Source: a virus
Strand: one strand, 5' to 3'
Virus record (IMG/VR): IMGVR_UViG_3300047094_000493
Span: 1-40,002 of that record
Length of the DNA: 40,002 bases
Of this stretch, positions 1 to 8,016 are shown one piece after another. A program made the position numbers and the translations under genes. Numbering within the stretch: the stretch's first letter is position 1; each line of letters starts with the position of its first letter. Below the pieces are notes generated by a model. That model did no database searches and was not told the origin of the DNA. It saw only the letters and a list, made by a program, of their open reading frames with translations.

Positions 1-523
1 ATGAGTAGACCACGCCGCCGCCTCCGCCAGCGCCACCGACAGACGTGCCAGAGCCGCCTCCGCCAGCGACCACCACGACCTCTATGGTCGCGCCGGGCGT
101 GACGGAACTGCTCGCCGCCGAATACGCCCCCGTGCCGACGCCGTTCACGGTTGCAACGCGGAAAATGTAGGAGGTTCCGTTAGTCAACCCTGTCACCGTC
201 GCGCTCGTCGCGGTTGATGCAGACCGTGTAACCGTCGTCCAAGAGCCTCCGCTCGGCTGGTACTGCACCGAGTAATCAATGATCGGAGTTTGCGACAGCA
301 CTCCCGACGGTGCCGTCCACGACAGGCTCACCTGTGCGTTGCCGCCCGTCGCAGACAAGCTTGTCGGCGCAGGCGGAAGGAACAAATCCCAGCGAGAATC
401 GGAGCCGCCGCCGCCGCTCGCTGGCGTCAGTTCCCACACCGATCCGCCCGCGTAGGTGTAGCTTCTTCCGTTCTGCGTGCTGGTCTGCCCAACGGTGGGC
501 GATGATGGGAAGCTGAATGGCAT
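1..523 (-). CDS. Tail adhesin, FnIII plus glycine-rich domain (5' part, runs off left edge)
   Basis: The first 174 residues of a minus-strand gene that continues beyond base 1. The ATG lies one base after the stop of the gene upstream. The N-terminus (MPFSFPSSPTVGQT, then a NGRSYTYAGGSVWEL block) is a short module common at the start of phage fibre proteins. About residues 48-142 form a fibronectin type III domain (PPAPTSLSAT, VSLSWTAPSG, YSVQYQPSG, TGLTNGTSYIFRV). The glycine-rich adhesin region then opens with IEVVVVAGGGGSG. Such glycine-rich regions resemble the T-even gp38 type of receptor-binding tip. The missing C-terminal part may be the fragment at 39373-40002 (see findings). The FnIII and Gly-rich assignment is clear; the receptor role is inferred. 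Confidence 0.85.
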   Translation of the reverse strand, partial: MPFSFPSSPTVGQTSTQNGRSYTYAGGSVWELTPASGGGGSDSRWDLFLPPAPTSLSATGGNAQVSLSWTAPSGVLSQTPIIDYSVQYQPSGGSWTTVTRSASTATSATVTGLTNGTSYIFRVATVNGVGTGAYSAASSSVTPGATIEVVVVAGGGGSGTSVGGAGGGGGVVYS

Positions 524-524
524 G

Positions 525-830
525 TTAGTTTCCTAGCTCGATGTAAACGCCCGACGAATCCCATCTGTACACGCGGCTGTAGTCACGCGAGACGTACAGC
601 ACACCCGCCGAACCAGTGGCGGGAAAGCCTGCGGTGGTCGCCGCCTCGAAAATCTCGGTGGCGCTTGAGCCGCCGCCGCCGAGCGTCAGCGTGACGAGGT
701 TGCCGCTGGCGTCCTTCGTGAAGAGCTTGGCGTCGGCCCACGACACAGCCATTTCGTGTGTCTCAAGCTCTGACGCTGCTGGCGTCACGCCAGACGTGTA
801 GCTTCGCCGTGGTTGAACCTTGTTTGGCAT
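525..830 (-). CDS. Small tail-tip/fibre protein with FPATG...LYV motif
   Basis: A 101-residue protein whose ATG overlaps the stop of the propeller fibre gene (TAATG). The N-terminus (KVQPRRSYTSGVTP) and the KLFTKDASGNLVTLTLGGGG block look like phage fibre-associated modules. The C-terminus carries FPATGSAGVLYVSRDYSRVYRW and ends in VYIELGN. The same module ([22 protein letters not shown] ... VYVEIG) ends the collagen-like fibre at 11242-12129, so this protein probably forms a short tip or trimerisation domain in the fibre. No enzyme motif is visible. The structural role is inferred from position and from the shared module. Confidence 0.75.
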   Translation of the reverse strand: MPNKVQPRRSYTSGVTPAASELETHEMAVSWADAKLFTKDASGNLVTLTLGGGGSSATEIFEAATTAGFPATGSAGVLYVSRDYSRVYRWDSSGVYIELGN

Positions 831-2647
831 TACGGCACCGTAAGTGTTGCGGCGTTGCTAGTCACGCTTGCGGCGATAGCTGACGAAACGACAACGCGGT
901 ACTGGTCGCCGTCGTCGGCCGCCTTGCTCAATCCGCTCAACGAGAGAACGGATGCCGTGGCGTTGGCGATATTCGTGAAGACGGACGAGCCGACAGAACT
1001 GGCAGCGATTGTGCTGGTGCCTGCACCGTTCCCGGCGATAGCGACGAACACGCCGCCACCGTACGCGACACCACACCACCGAGCGCTGGCAGGCAGCGAC
1101 CGCTGCACCCACACAATGCCGTCCGTGCTTTTAGCTACTGTGTTCGCGGCACCTGCGCCAGTTCTTGCTACAGCAAAAAACGCATCATCACCAAAGGAAA
1201 CGTGACTCCACCCCGCAAAAGGCATTGCGGCTTCCGTCCAATTGATGCCATCAGCACTAGTGGCGGCAAAAGAACCAGACGAGTTAATCGCAACAAACAC
1301 GCCATTGCCATACGCCACACTCTGCCAATCGCGGGAATTAGGCAGAGTGCGCTGCGTCCACGTAACGCCATCTGGACTAGTGGCGGCGATGTCGCTACTG
1401 GAAGACGACACTGCGACGAACTTACCGTTTCCGTAGGTCACGCTCGACCACCTCGCGCTGGCCGGCAGAGTTTGCTGCGTCCAAGAACTTCCGTCCGCGC
1501 TAGTCGCTGCTACATTCGCGCCGCTGGAAAACGCGCCGCTACTGACTGCGACGAACGTACCGTTTCCGTAGGTCACGCTAGAGTACCTAACGCCAGTTGG
1601 CAGAGTGCGCTGCGTCCACGTAACGCCATCTGGACTAGTGGCGGCAACCGCACCCGCAGTTACGGCAACAAACGTGCCGCCTCCGTAGGCTACGCTTTCC
1701 CACTCCTGATTAGATGGCAGCGTGCGCTGCGTCCATGTCGTGCCGTCTGTGCTAGTAGCGGCAATGTTTCCGTTTCCTGTTCCCTCGCCATTGGAGACGG
1801 CCACAAACACGCCATTGCCGTAGGCTACGGAAGTCCATTCAGCACTTGGCAACGCACGCTGCGTCCATGCCATGCCGCTGGGATCTTTTTTCTGCCACTG
1901 GTACGAAGGCGTGCCGTCGTGCGTCACGTATGCGGAAACGCTGAACGACGCTGCGCCGCTGCTGGCGGTCTGGTTTGCAGGATGCTGCGTGATGACAATT
2001 GTCGGCGTGGAGACGCCGTAGAAGAACCCGCAGTCAATGGCATCGTCGACGCCGATGCCAGCCTTGGACCACACGCCGTCGCCGCGAAGGAACGTCGTCG
2101 ATGAAGCCGTGCCAGATGCGCCAAGCTGGGCTACCGTGATTACGCCAGTGCGGCCCGCCACGCTCTGCACCGGCGCTGCCGCTGCGGCAGCAACGCTGAA
2201 CGATACAACGTCGCTGGTCGAGTGCGTGTGGGCAACCGGGACAAAGCTCGTCGGCACATCAGCTAGTGCCGTGTATGAGATCGTCGGGATGCGTGCCATG
2301 GCAAACGTGCCAGCCGTCACGTCGCTGGCCTGCAACGCTATGTTGCCAATACGCCCGGCCACGCTCTGGACCGGGGCTAGGCTCGACACAGCACTAGTGC
2401 CATAGGAGGCGATCTGGAACTGGGCGGCGCTTGTGGTGATCGTGATCCCGTCGCCGGCCGTCAGCTGGAACGTGCCGAAGGCATTGGTGGCAGTGCCGGG
2501 GTTGATCAGAAAGCCAGCCGGGCCGATGCCGCCGCCTACCGTAACAGGCACGGTCGCGCCGACACTGCCCACCGTGATTGCAACAGACGTACCGCCAGAC
2601 ACGCTTACGCCGGCAGCAGTGCTCGAGACGACGACATTGATGCTCAT
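830..2647 (-). CDS. Tail fibre: Ig-like domain with inserted seven-repeat propeller-like region
   Basis: A 605-residue fibre. I chose the ATG at 2647 (MSINVVVSS) because it overlaps the upstream stop as ATGA; a longer open frame exists but would run into the previous gene. The N-terminus (VVSSTAAGVSVSGG ... GIGPAG) resembles that of the collagen-like fibre at 11242-12129. A typical phage-fibre GDGVWS segment lies near residue 190. Residues about 213-258 are the first half of an Ig-like domain, ending at YQWQKK. Residues about 259-553 hold seven repeats of the pattern WTQRTLP..W.SVAYGNG.FVAV....IAATS.DG. Residues about 554-605 (FTNIANATASVLSLSGL ... NAATLTV) complete the Ig fold. Receptor or glycan binding is likely but inferred. 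Confidence 0.88.
   Translation of the reverse strand: MSINVVVSSTAAGVSVSGGTSVAITVGSVGATVPVTVGGGIGPAGFLINPGTATNAFGTFQLTAGDGITITTSAAQFQIASYGTSAVSSLAPVQSVAGRIGNIALQASDVTAGTFAMARIPTISYTALADVPTSFVPVAHTHSTSDVVSFSVAAAAAAPVQSVAGRTGVITVAQLGASGTASSTTFLRGDGVWSKAGIGVDDAIDCGFFYGVSTPTIVITQHPANQTASSGAASFSVSAYVTHDGTPSYQWQKKDPSGMAWTQRALPSAEWTSVAYGNGVFVAVSNGEGTGNGNIAATSTDGTTWTQRTLPSNQEWESVAYGGGTFVAVTAGAVAATSPDGVTWTQRTLPTGVRYSSVTYGNGTFVAVSSGAFSSGANVAATSADGSSWTQQTLPASARWSSVTYGNGKFVAVSSSSSDIAATSPDGVTWTQRTLPNSRDWQSVAYGNGVFVAINSSGSFAATSADGINWTEAAMPFAGWSHVSFGDDAFFAVARTGAGAANTVAKSTDGIVWVQRSLPASARWCGVAYGGGVFVAIAGNGAGTSTIAASSVGSSVFTNIANATASVLSLSGLSKAADDGDQYRVVVSSAIAASVTSNAATLTVP
1341..1645. repeat. Exact 47-bp direct repeat inside the propeller gene
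   Basis: The 47 bases at 1341-1387 recur identically at 1599-1645, an offset of 258 bp or 86 codons, which equals two repeat units of the encoded protein. They code for the DG-x-TWTQRTLP junction. A second near-identical pair (ccgtttccgtaggtcacgct) occurs around 1426 and 1560. The DNA-level identity points to recent duplication or recombination between repeats, not just protein-level conservation. Confidence 0.85.
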
Positions 2648-3012
2648 GGGGCGTACGCCTTCAGCGTGCCAGACAGGTACGTCCTTGTGACCAGCGCAGA
2701 CGAGACGCCACGCAGATACCACCGATAAGTCGTGGCCGGACTGAGGGCCACCGTCTGCAGCTCAGTCAGCGACAAGTTCACCTGCCCGGCAGCAGCGTTC
2801 ACGACAGTGACTGTGAACGTAGAGGCAGTTGCGCCCTGCGTGCTGATGCCGCTCGGATTAACAAACGAGACAGCGGTAGCCGTTTCGTAAATTATGGCCG
2901 TCCACGTAAACCCCGTCGTGTCGATGTCTAGATCGGCAAGCATGCCGAACTCATCGCCGGTCGTCAGCGAGATGTTCAGTGTTCCAGGCAATGCGTCGAA
3001 GGATTCGGCCAT
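2644..3012 (-). CDS. BppU-like baseplate/fibre-support protein
   Basis: A 122-residue beta-rich protein (LPGTLNISLTTGDEF, TWTAIIYE, FTVTVVNAAAGQVNLSLTELQT, YRWYLRG). It is a clear paralogue of the protein at 12126-12449, which has the same order of segments ([15 protein letters not shown] ... [18 protein letters not shown] ... YGWRLEW). The fold pattern resembles the N-terminal domain of BppU-type baseplate upper proteins, which attach receptor-binding proteins to the tail; this family link is from memory and not proven. It lies directly upstream of the propeller fibre (ATGA overlap), as its paralogue lies directly upstream of the collagen-like fibre. Confidence 0.7.
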   Translation of the reverse strand: MAESFDALPGTLNISLTTGDEFGMLADLDIDTTGFTWTAIIYETATAVSFVNPSGISTQGATASTFTVTVVNAAAGQVNLSLTELQTVALSPATTYRWYLRGVSSALVTRTYLSGTLKAYAP

Positions 3013-3044
3013 ATCGTCACTCTACTCGGTGTGTAAAAATGCTT

Positions 3045-3917
3045 TTAGAACGGCGGTCTGCCAAAAAGCGGCGCGAAATTGACCTCGCGGTGGACGCGGC
3101 GGTACAGGATGTCGGGGGCGGTGCCCGGGCTTTTAAGCGAGCCGTTGCTGTTCAGGGCAACCGGATTGGAGGACGCGACCCTCTCGCCGCTCTCTGAGTC
3201 CACCACGTAGGCCCGCTTCTTCTGGCTTCCCTCGAGGTAGTTGTAGCCAACGTCAGGCAGCATCAGCCGCCAGCCGCTCTGCCTGAACGCGAGCTCTGCG
3301 GAGACTGACCAATACTTCAACTCAAACCCGTTGACCACCTCGACCTGCTGCTGGCCGCTGATTCCCTGGCACTTCCATTGGTACGGCTGGGCTCCGAGGT
3401 AGGCGTCGAGGTTCACGCAGTTGGTGACACTGGCCGCCACGCCAACAGGAAACGCGGCTCGGTTGCCTGAGATCGTGGCACGCAGTTCTGCCTCCTCGGT
3501 CATCGCGCCCTCGAAAAAGTCGTACGCCGAGTTGACCAGGGCACGCACGTCGCCGTTGCCGCTGCCGTGGAAGTAGGCCAGGGCCGGGATCGCGGCCCCA
3601 CCCGTCGAGAAGCTCCAGATGTCTGCACGGGCCAGCGGGTTTGGGTCGCTGTCCTGCGTGCCAATCGCGGGCACGGAGTACGAGTAGGTGACCTCGACGT
3701 GGTATCGGTCGAGCTCCGTTACAGCCCCCTCGTTGCAGAGCAGGTAGCCATACTCAGGGTGTGGCGTGCCGTGCAGGATGCCGATGGTGTTGAGCACGAC
3801 TTGCGTACCCACAGGCGCGCTAGTCGTAACGTGGTACTTGATCTCGGCAGTTGGAGACTCTCCGAACTTGTGCGAGAACGTGCGAGGGATGACCTCACGG
3901 TATGCGACAATGCTCAT
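3045..3917 (-). CDS. Putative distal tail / baseplate protein
   Basis: A 290-residue protein with no motif I can name. It starts at an ATG overlapping the tape-measure stop (TAATG), so it is co-translated with it and sits where siphophages encode distal tail and tail-hub proteins. The sequence is mixed alpha/beta with many aromatic residues (FSHKFGESPTAEIKYHV, YQWKCQGISGQQQVEVVNGFELKYWSVSAELAFRQ, GYNYLEGSQKKRAY). The segment that returns a measured response along ELKYWSVSAEL looks like a beta-sandwich virion protein. A tail structural role is inferred from position only. Confidence 0.6.
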   Translation of the reverse strand: MSIVAYREVIPRTFSHKFGESPTAEIKYHVTTSAPVGTQVVLNTIGILHGTPHPEYGYLLCNEGAVTELDRYHVEVTYSYSVPAIGTQDSDPNPLARADIWSFSTGGAAIPALAYFHGSGNGDVRALVNSAYDFFEGAMTEEAELRATISGNRAAFPVGVAASVTNCVNLDAYLGAQPYQWKCQGISGQQQVEVVNGFELKYWSVSAELAFRQSGWRLMLPDVGYNYLEGSQKKRAYVVDSESGERVASSNPVALNSNGSLKSPGTAPDILYRRVHREVNFAPLFGRPPF

Positions 3918-6900
3918 TAGGCGGCCCCCACAATGTCGACCACGCCGCCGAGCTTGCCGATCTCGCGGGCAATCTTCTGAAGCTCGGAAAGCTGCTTACG
4001 GTATTCGGAGATTGCCGGATCCTCGCGGCCGGTCGCCAGCCGCAGGAACTCGCTTGCGCCTTCGCTTGTCCGCACGTCCGTTGCCTGCACCGTTTGCTGA
4101 GATGCTTGCGAAAGAGCGTTGAGCCGATCAGATTCGATCTCTGCGGCCCGCTGGGCGTACTGCTCGTTCAGGTCTCGGATCTTCTCGGCTGTCTTTAGGG
4201 CATCCTCAAAGCCAGACCGGATCGCATCGGCAGCCTGCTCGAATGTCTCGGGGTCGATCACCTTGGCGTCGAGGTCGGCCTCCAGCTGGGCCAGCTGCTC
4301 TTGCGCTGCAGTGAATGCCTCGGGGGCGAGCTCAAAGTTGACGAAGGAGAACGTCTCGTCGAGCTTGTCGCGTACGGACGCAATCGCCCGCTCGGCGTCT
4401 TGCGTGGAGAATCCGAACTGAGCCCCCTCCTCCGCTGCCGCCTGGGCCTGGTCGAGCAGGGCGAGGCGACGGGTTGCGGCCTGTTCTGCCGCAACGTCGC
4501 CGCTGGCACGGGCCTCGGCGATTGCCGCCTCGGTCTCTTCGATCTGGCGTGTGATGGCCAGCAGGGTGTCTGCGGCCGTGGCTTGGTCGCCGCCGCCGAG
4601 GCCCTGCGCTGTAATGAACGCATCTGCCAGCTTGCGGTCAGCCTCAACGGCTGCAGCTGCGGCACGCTCTGCCGCTGCAATCTTTTCGTCGGCAGCCTTC
4701 TGGGCCGCTTCAGCTGCGCGAGCCTGCGACTGAGCCTCTTTGTCCAGCGTTTCAATCTTGGCCTCAAACGCAGCCTTTTCCTGCTCGGCCATCTTCTTGG
4801 CTTCCTCGGCCGTCAGCGTGCCGTCGGCCTGCAGCTGGGCGATCTGCTCGAGCGAGTTCTGGTAGGCGAGTGCGGCGTCGAATCCAGCCGACCCGAACTC
4901 AGCCGCGGCCGTGGCCGCCGTGCCGATCTCCTTGGCGAACTGCGAGGCCGCAAGCGTGGGCTGTGACAGGTCAAGCTCGGGGGTGATGGTGGTACTGACC
5001 TCGGCCGTAATGCCAAGGAAGTTCTCGGCAATCGTCAGCAGCCGCCCGACCGTCCCGCCAATGGCATTAGAGATCGTCTCGAATGTCGACGACACGCTGC
5101 CAAACACAGACGAAATCTTTGTGCCGATCGCTTCGATGGCAGCCTCAATCCCAAAGAACTCTACCCACGATGCCACCACGTCGCCGACGTATTCGCCTAC
5201 CTGAGAAAGCGCGGTGCCGATGATGTTGGTTACACGAGAGACAGCCTCGCCGATCGCTTCGATGTTGTCGGCCACAGCACCTAGTGGCGAGAACGAGACG
5301 GCAAACTCCGTGGCCGCAACAGCGCCATCGACCAGATACCGAACGACATCCACAAACGCCGTGTTGAACGATTCCCCGACCGCCCCGAACCCCTGGGCGA
5401 GATCGCCAATTGGCGAGACGATTTCCCCGATCACACGACCGACCCCACCGATCACAACTCCGACCAGCTCAAACGCTGTGCCAAGGCTGGACAGCACTGG
5501 CTGCAATACGTCGCCAATCGGCCCGACGATGGCGTTAATGCCGCCAAGGAACTCTGCCGAGCCTTGGGCGATGCCTTCGCCAAGGCTGACAAACGGAAGC
5601 AGGAGTAGCTCACCGAGCCGCGAACTGGCCACGCCCAAGGCGTCGATGCCGGCCCCGAAGTCGTCGATGCGTCCTCGGTCAATAGCCGAGAGCGATCCGC
5701 CCAGCCGCTCGATGTCGTCGGCGGCTGGGCCAAGGTTTGCAAAGAACGGAAGCAGGTCGGCACCGCTCTTGCCGAAGATCTGCATGGCGGCTGCCGTCCG
5801 CTTTGCCGGGTCTTCGATGCCCTGCAGCTGCTCGCCCACCAGGCGGATCTGTTCTTCTGGGCTAAGGTTCTCAAGGTCCGTGAACGAGATCCCAAGCCGG
5901 CTGAGGGCCTCCGTTGCGGCACGGCTCTCTTCGTCGGCACCCGCAAGCGTTTTCTGTAGCTTGCCGAATGCACTACTCACCGACTCAATCGACACGCCAG
6001 AGCGGTTGCCTGCTTCCTCCAGTGTCTGGATGAACTCAAACGAAACGCCCAACTTGTCGGCAGTGTTGCCGAGCTTCTCTACGCGGTCCTCGAGGTCGAG
6101 CAGACCGCTGGCCACCGCACTCGCACCAGCACCAAACGCAGCCACCGCAGCGAGGCCGACGGTGAACGGATTCACCAGCCCAGCCACCGAGGCGCCGATA
6201 TTGGTAAGGCCGCCAGACAGGCCGGCACCGCCGCCAAAGACCTTGCTGAGCCCCTCACCGGCAGACGCCAGGCCAGACAGCCGTCCTGCCACGTTGCCGA
6301 TTGGTCCCGGCAAGGCAGACAGCACGCCTGAAAGCTCGTTGAACTTCATCGTGCCGCCGTCGCCAGCACCATCGACGGAGTCCCCGAACTTGTCCGCCGC
6401 ACCAGCGGCCCTGTCCAACTCCGCTGCGGCCTTAGCCATCGCGGCGGTGTACGTTTCCTGCGATATGCGACCTGCTGCCAAGTGGTCGCCGAGCTCCTGC
6501 ACCTGGGCGTCGTACTTTTGCTGCGGAGTGAGGTTGGCCTGAGTGATCTGGGCCGCTCGTGCTAGAGCCTTTGCTCTTTCGGTCTCAGCTGCGGCGGCCT
6601 CCTCGTTCGCACCGCTGGCCTCTGCTGCCGCACGAGCATAGGTCTCCTCGCTGATAGCACCGGCCGCCAGCAGCTGGCCGAGCCGCTCGAGCTCGGCGGT
6701 ACGCCGCTCCTCGGCCGTGGCCACCTGCTCCGTGATCCGTGCCCCCTCGGCAAACGCAGCGGCGGCCGTCTGGGCGCTGCGAACGACAGCCTGCAATTCT
6801 GCTGCGTACTCCTCGGCGGAGATCTGGCCCGTCTTCAGGGCACTGCCGAGAAAGGCGATGTCGGTGGCGACCTGCTGCTGGGCCGCACCGGCCGCAGCCG

Positions 6901-7048
6901 TTGAACCCTTGAACGTGTCGAACAGCGACGCCGCAGCCGCAGCCTGCTTGCCGAGGTTCTGTAGCTGGCGATCTACCTGCGACAGCCCCTTGGTCATGCC
7001 GTTGGCATTGGCCGAGAACTGCACGCCGAGTCCGATCACCGTAGCCAC
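3917..7048 (-). CDS. Tail tape measure protein
   Basis: A 1043-residue protein, by far the largest in the window, lying just after the tail assembly chaperones. It starts with GTG overlapping the stop of the frameshifted T frame. The composition is typical: Ala/Glu/Gln-rich coiled coil at both ends, and a Gly/Ala-rich hydrophobic centre (for example GLAAVAAFGAGASAVASG) that could cross or insert into a membrane at ejection. Near the N-terminus a short unit recurs three times (LKTGQISAEEYAAEL about 71-85, LAAGAISEETYARAA about 127-141, LAAGRISQETYTAAM about 190-204). By the usual scaling of about 0.15 nm per residue the tail would be near 150 nm. No lytic transglycosylase or peptidase motif was seen. 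Confidence 0.93.
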   Translation of the reverse strand: MATVIGLGVQFSANANGMTKGLSQVDRQLQNLGKQAAAAASLFDTFKGSTAAAGAAQQQVATDIAFLGSALKTGQISAEEYAAELQAVVRSAQTAAAAFAEGARITEQVATAEERRTAELERLGQLLAAGAISEETYARAAAEASGANEEAAAAETERAKALARAAQITQANLTPQQKYDAQVQELGDHLAAGRISQETYTAAMAKAAAELDRAAGAADKFGDSVDGAGDGGTMKFNELSGVLSALPGPIGNVAGRLSGLASAGEGLSKVFGGGAGLSGGLTNIGASVAGLVNPFTVGLAAVAAFGAGASAVASGLLDLEDRVEKLGNTADKLGVSFEFIQTLEEAGNRSGVSIESVSSAFGKLQKTLAGADEESRAATEALSRLGISFTDLENLSPEEQIRLVGEQLQGIEDPAKRTAAAMQIFGKSGADLLPFFANLGPAADDIERLGGSLSAIDRGRIDDFGAGIDALGVASSRLGELLLLPFVSLGEGIAQGSAEFLGGINAIVGPIGDVLQPVLSSLGTAFELVGVVIGGVGRVIGEIVSPIGDLAQGFGAVGESFNTAFVDVVRYLVDGAVAATEFAVSFSPLGAVADNIEAIGEAVSRVTNIIGTALSQVGEYVGDVVASWVEFFGIEAAIEAIGTKISSVFGSVSSTFETISNAIGGTVGRLLTIAENFLGITAEVSTTITPELDLSQPTLAASQFAKEIGTAATAAAEFGSAGFDAALAYQNSLEQIAQLQADGTLTAEEAKKMAEQEKAAFEAKIETLDKEAQSQARAAEAAQKAADEKIAAAERAAAAAVEADRKLADAFITAQGLGGGDQATAADTLLAITRQIEETEAAIAEARASGDVAAEQAATRRLALLDQAQAAAEEGAQFGFSTQDAERAIASVRDKLDETFSFVNFELAPEAFTAAQEQLAQLEADLDAKVIDPETFEQAADAIRSGFEDALKTAEKIRDLNEQYAQRAAEIESDRLNALSQASQQTVQATDVRTSEGASEFLRLATGREDPAISEYRKQLSELQKIAREIGKLGGVVDIVGAA

Positions 7049-7700
7049 TAGTCACCTGCCAAGTCTCTTGCCAGCTGTTCCAACGCTTCCTGTATCTGCA
7101 GATCGTGCTGCGGTGCTTTCACAACCGGCACGAAGTCTTCCGCCTTTGGCGTCCTGCCCCGTGGGCAGTACGGCGCGAGTGCCGCACTGGCCACAAGGCC
7201 CGTCTGCCTCCATGTGTCAGGGAGTGGGTGGAAGTGCCTGTGGATCGCAATCCACTCGGCAAACTCCCGGCTGTCCATTTCCTGACATAACCGCCGAACC
7301 GTCATTCCGAGATGCGCCGCCAGACGAAACAGGAAAACTCTCGTCGGGCGGACTGCTAGTTTTTTGCCAACTCCTCCACGTCCTTGTCCGTAAGTGCGTT
7401 GTGCTCCATCGCCTTCGCCCACACCCGCGACATCACCTTGGCCGACTTCTTCGCCAGCTGCTCAATCTCTGCGTCGGTAAACAGCCGCTGGCCCTTGTCG
7501 TCACACAGGCAGCGTGCCAAGAACTTCGTGCGGAAGTTCTCGACACCCTTGCCCTTGTTGGCCACCCAGTCGTTTTCGTAGCTGTCACGCTCGCCGCATG
7601 TCATCACACGAATGAACACGCTGCCGCCCCACTCCTTGACCTTGACCTCGAGGAGGCCCAGGTCGTCCGCTGCCAGAATCTGTTCTTTGGTCAGTGCCAT
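7048..7700 (-). CDS. Tail assembly chaperone GT, made by -1 frameshift
   Basis: The T part is an open frame downstream of and overlapping gene G, in the -1 frame, with no convincing start of its own. After the shift at 7359-7365 translation would continue LAVRPTRVFLFRLAAHLG ... ARDLAGD for 103 residues, giving a G-T fusion of about 216 residues. In lambda and many other siphophages the GT product binds the tape measure and recruits tail tube subunits; the gene order tube, G, T, tape measure is the same here. The T part has the alpha-helical REFAEWIAIHRHFHPLP segment often seen in such proteins. The T stop overlaps the GTG start of the tape measure by one base. Confidence 0.8.
7356..7700 (-). 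CDS. Tail assembly chaperone G
   Basis: A 114-residue protein between the tail tube genes and the tape measure. It starts MALTKEQILAADDLGLLEV, a typical opening of this family, so I use the ATG at 7700 and not the TTG 12 bases upstream, which would overlap the previous gene. The family's role is to coat the tape measure during tail assembly. Features are VKEWGGSVFIRVMTCGERD (short beta-rich start) followed by helices ending in KDVEELAKN. The last two sense codons and the stop form the slippery site for production of GT. Confidence 0.88.
   Translation of the reverse strand: MALTKEQILAADDLGLLEVKVKEWGGSVFIRVMTCGERDSYENDWVANKGKGVENFRTKFLARCLCDDKGQRLFTDAEIEQLAKKSAKVMSRVWAKAMEHNALTDKDVEELAKN
7359..7365 (-). 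promoter_or_regulatory. Programmed -1 frameshift slippery heptamer
   Basis: On the minus strand the bases read A AAA AAC in the frame of gene G, directly followed by its TAG stop. This is the classic X XXY YYZ pattern. Slipping back one base enters the open T frame (AAA AAA then CTA GCA). The place, between G and T of the tail assembly region, is exactly where lambda-like phages use such a shift. I did not establish a downstream stimulatory RNA structure. Confidence 0.8.
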
Positions 7701-7704
7701 AGGT

Positions 7705-8016
7705 TCATCCAATCAGGTCGAACGTGAACGTGTAACGCGTCACATCGTTGGCAGCCGCTGTGGCTCCCTTGCCTGTACATACTGCGTTGTATGTCAAGCT
7801 GATGCCGCCACCGCTGATACTGAGCGAGCCGTAGGCGCCCCAGTTGAAATTAGTCGGCGCGAGAGCTTCGACGCTCACGCTGCCGCCGCTGGGGGCATAC
7901 GCGTTGCCGCTGCGATTCACGGGCGTACCGCCGCCGAGCTCCAGCTGCACGCTCGCCAGCTCTGTGATTGCAGAGCCGGCAAACGACACCGTACAGCCTT
8001 GCGAGTACGTCGCCAC
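7705..8016 (-). CDS. Tail tube-like protein, second paralogue
   Basis: A 103-residue protein starting at GTG after a strong GGAGG site five bases upstream. It opens MATYSQGCTVSFAG and has a compact all-beta pattern (VQLELGGG, GSVSVEALAPTNFNWGAYGSLSISGGGISLTYNAV, YTFTFDLIG). It resembles the tail tube protein upstream in size and in its MA(T/S)xxQG start, so the two may be diverged copies. It could be a second tube subunit or a tube-capping protein. No frame of comparison was available beyond this window. Confidence 0.65.
   Translation of the reverse strand: MATYSQGCTVSFAGSAITELASVQLELGGGTPVNRSGNAYAPSGGSVSVEALAPTNFNWGAYGSLSISGGGISLTYNAVCTGKGATAAANDVTRYTFTFDLIG

Noticed and set aside
1202-2104. 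Plus-strand frame of 300 codons opposite the propeller
   Set aside because: Arg-rich antisense of a repetitive gene; it has no homology pattern and no start context.
5214-6542. Long plus-strand open frame of 442 codons
   Set aside because: It lies wholly antisense to the tape measure gene, has a Pro/Ser-rich low-complexity product and no ribosome site. High GC makes such shadows common.
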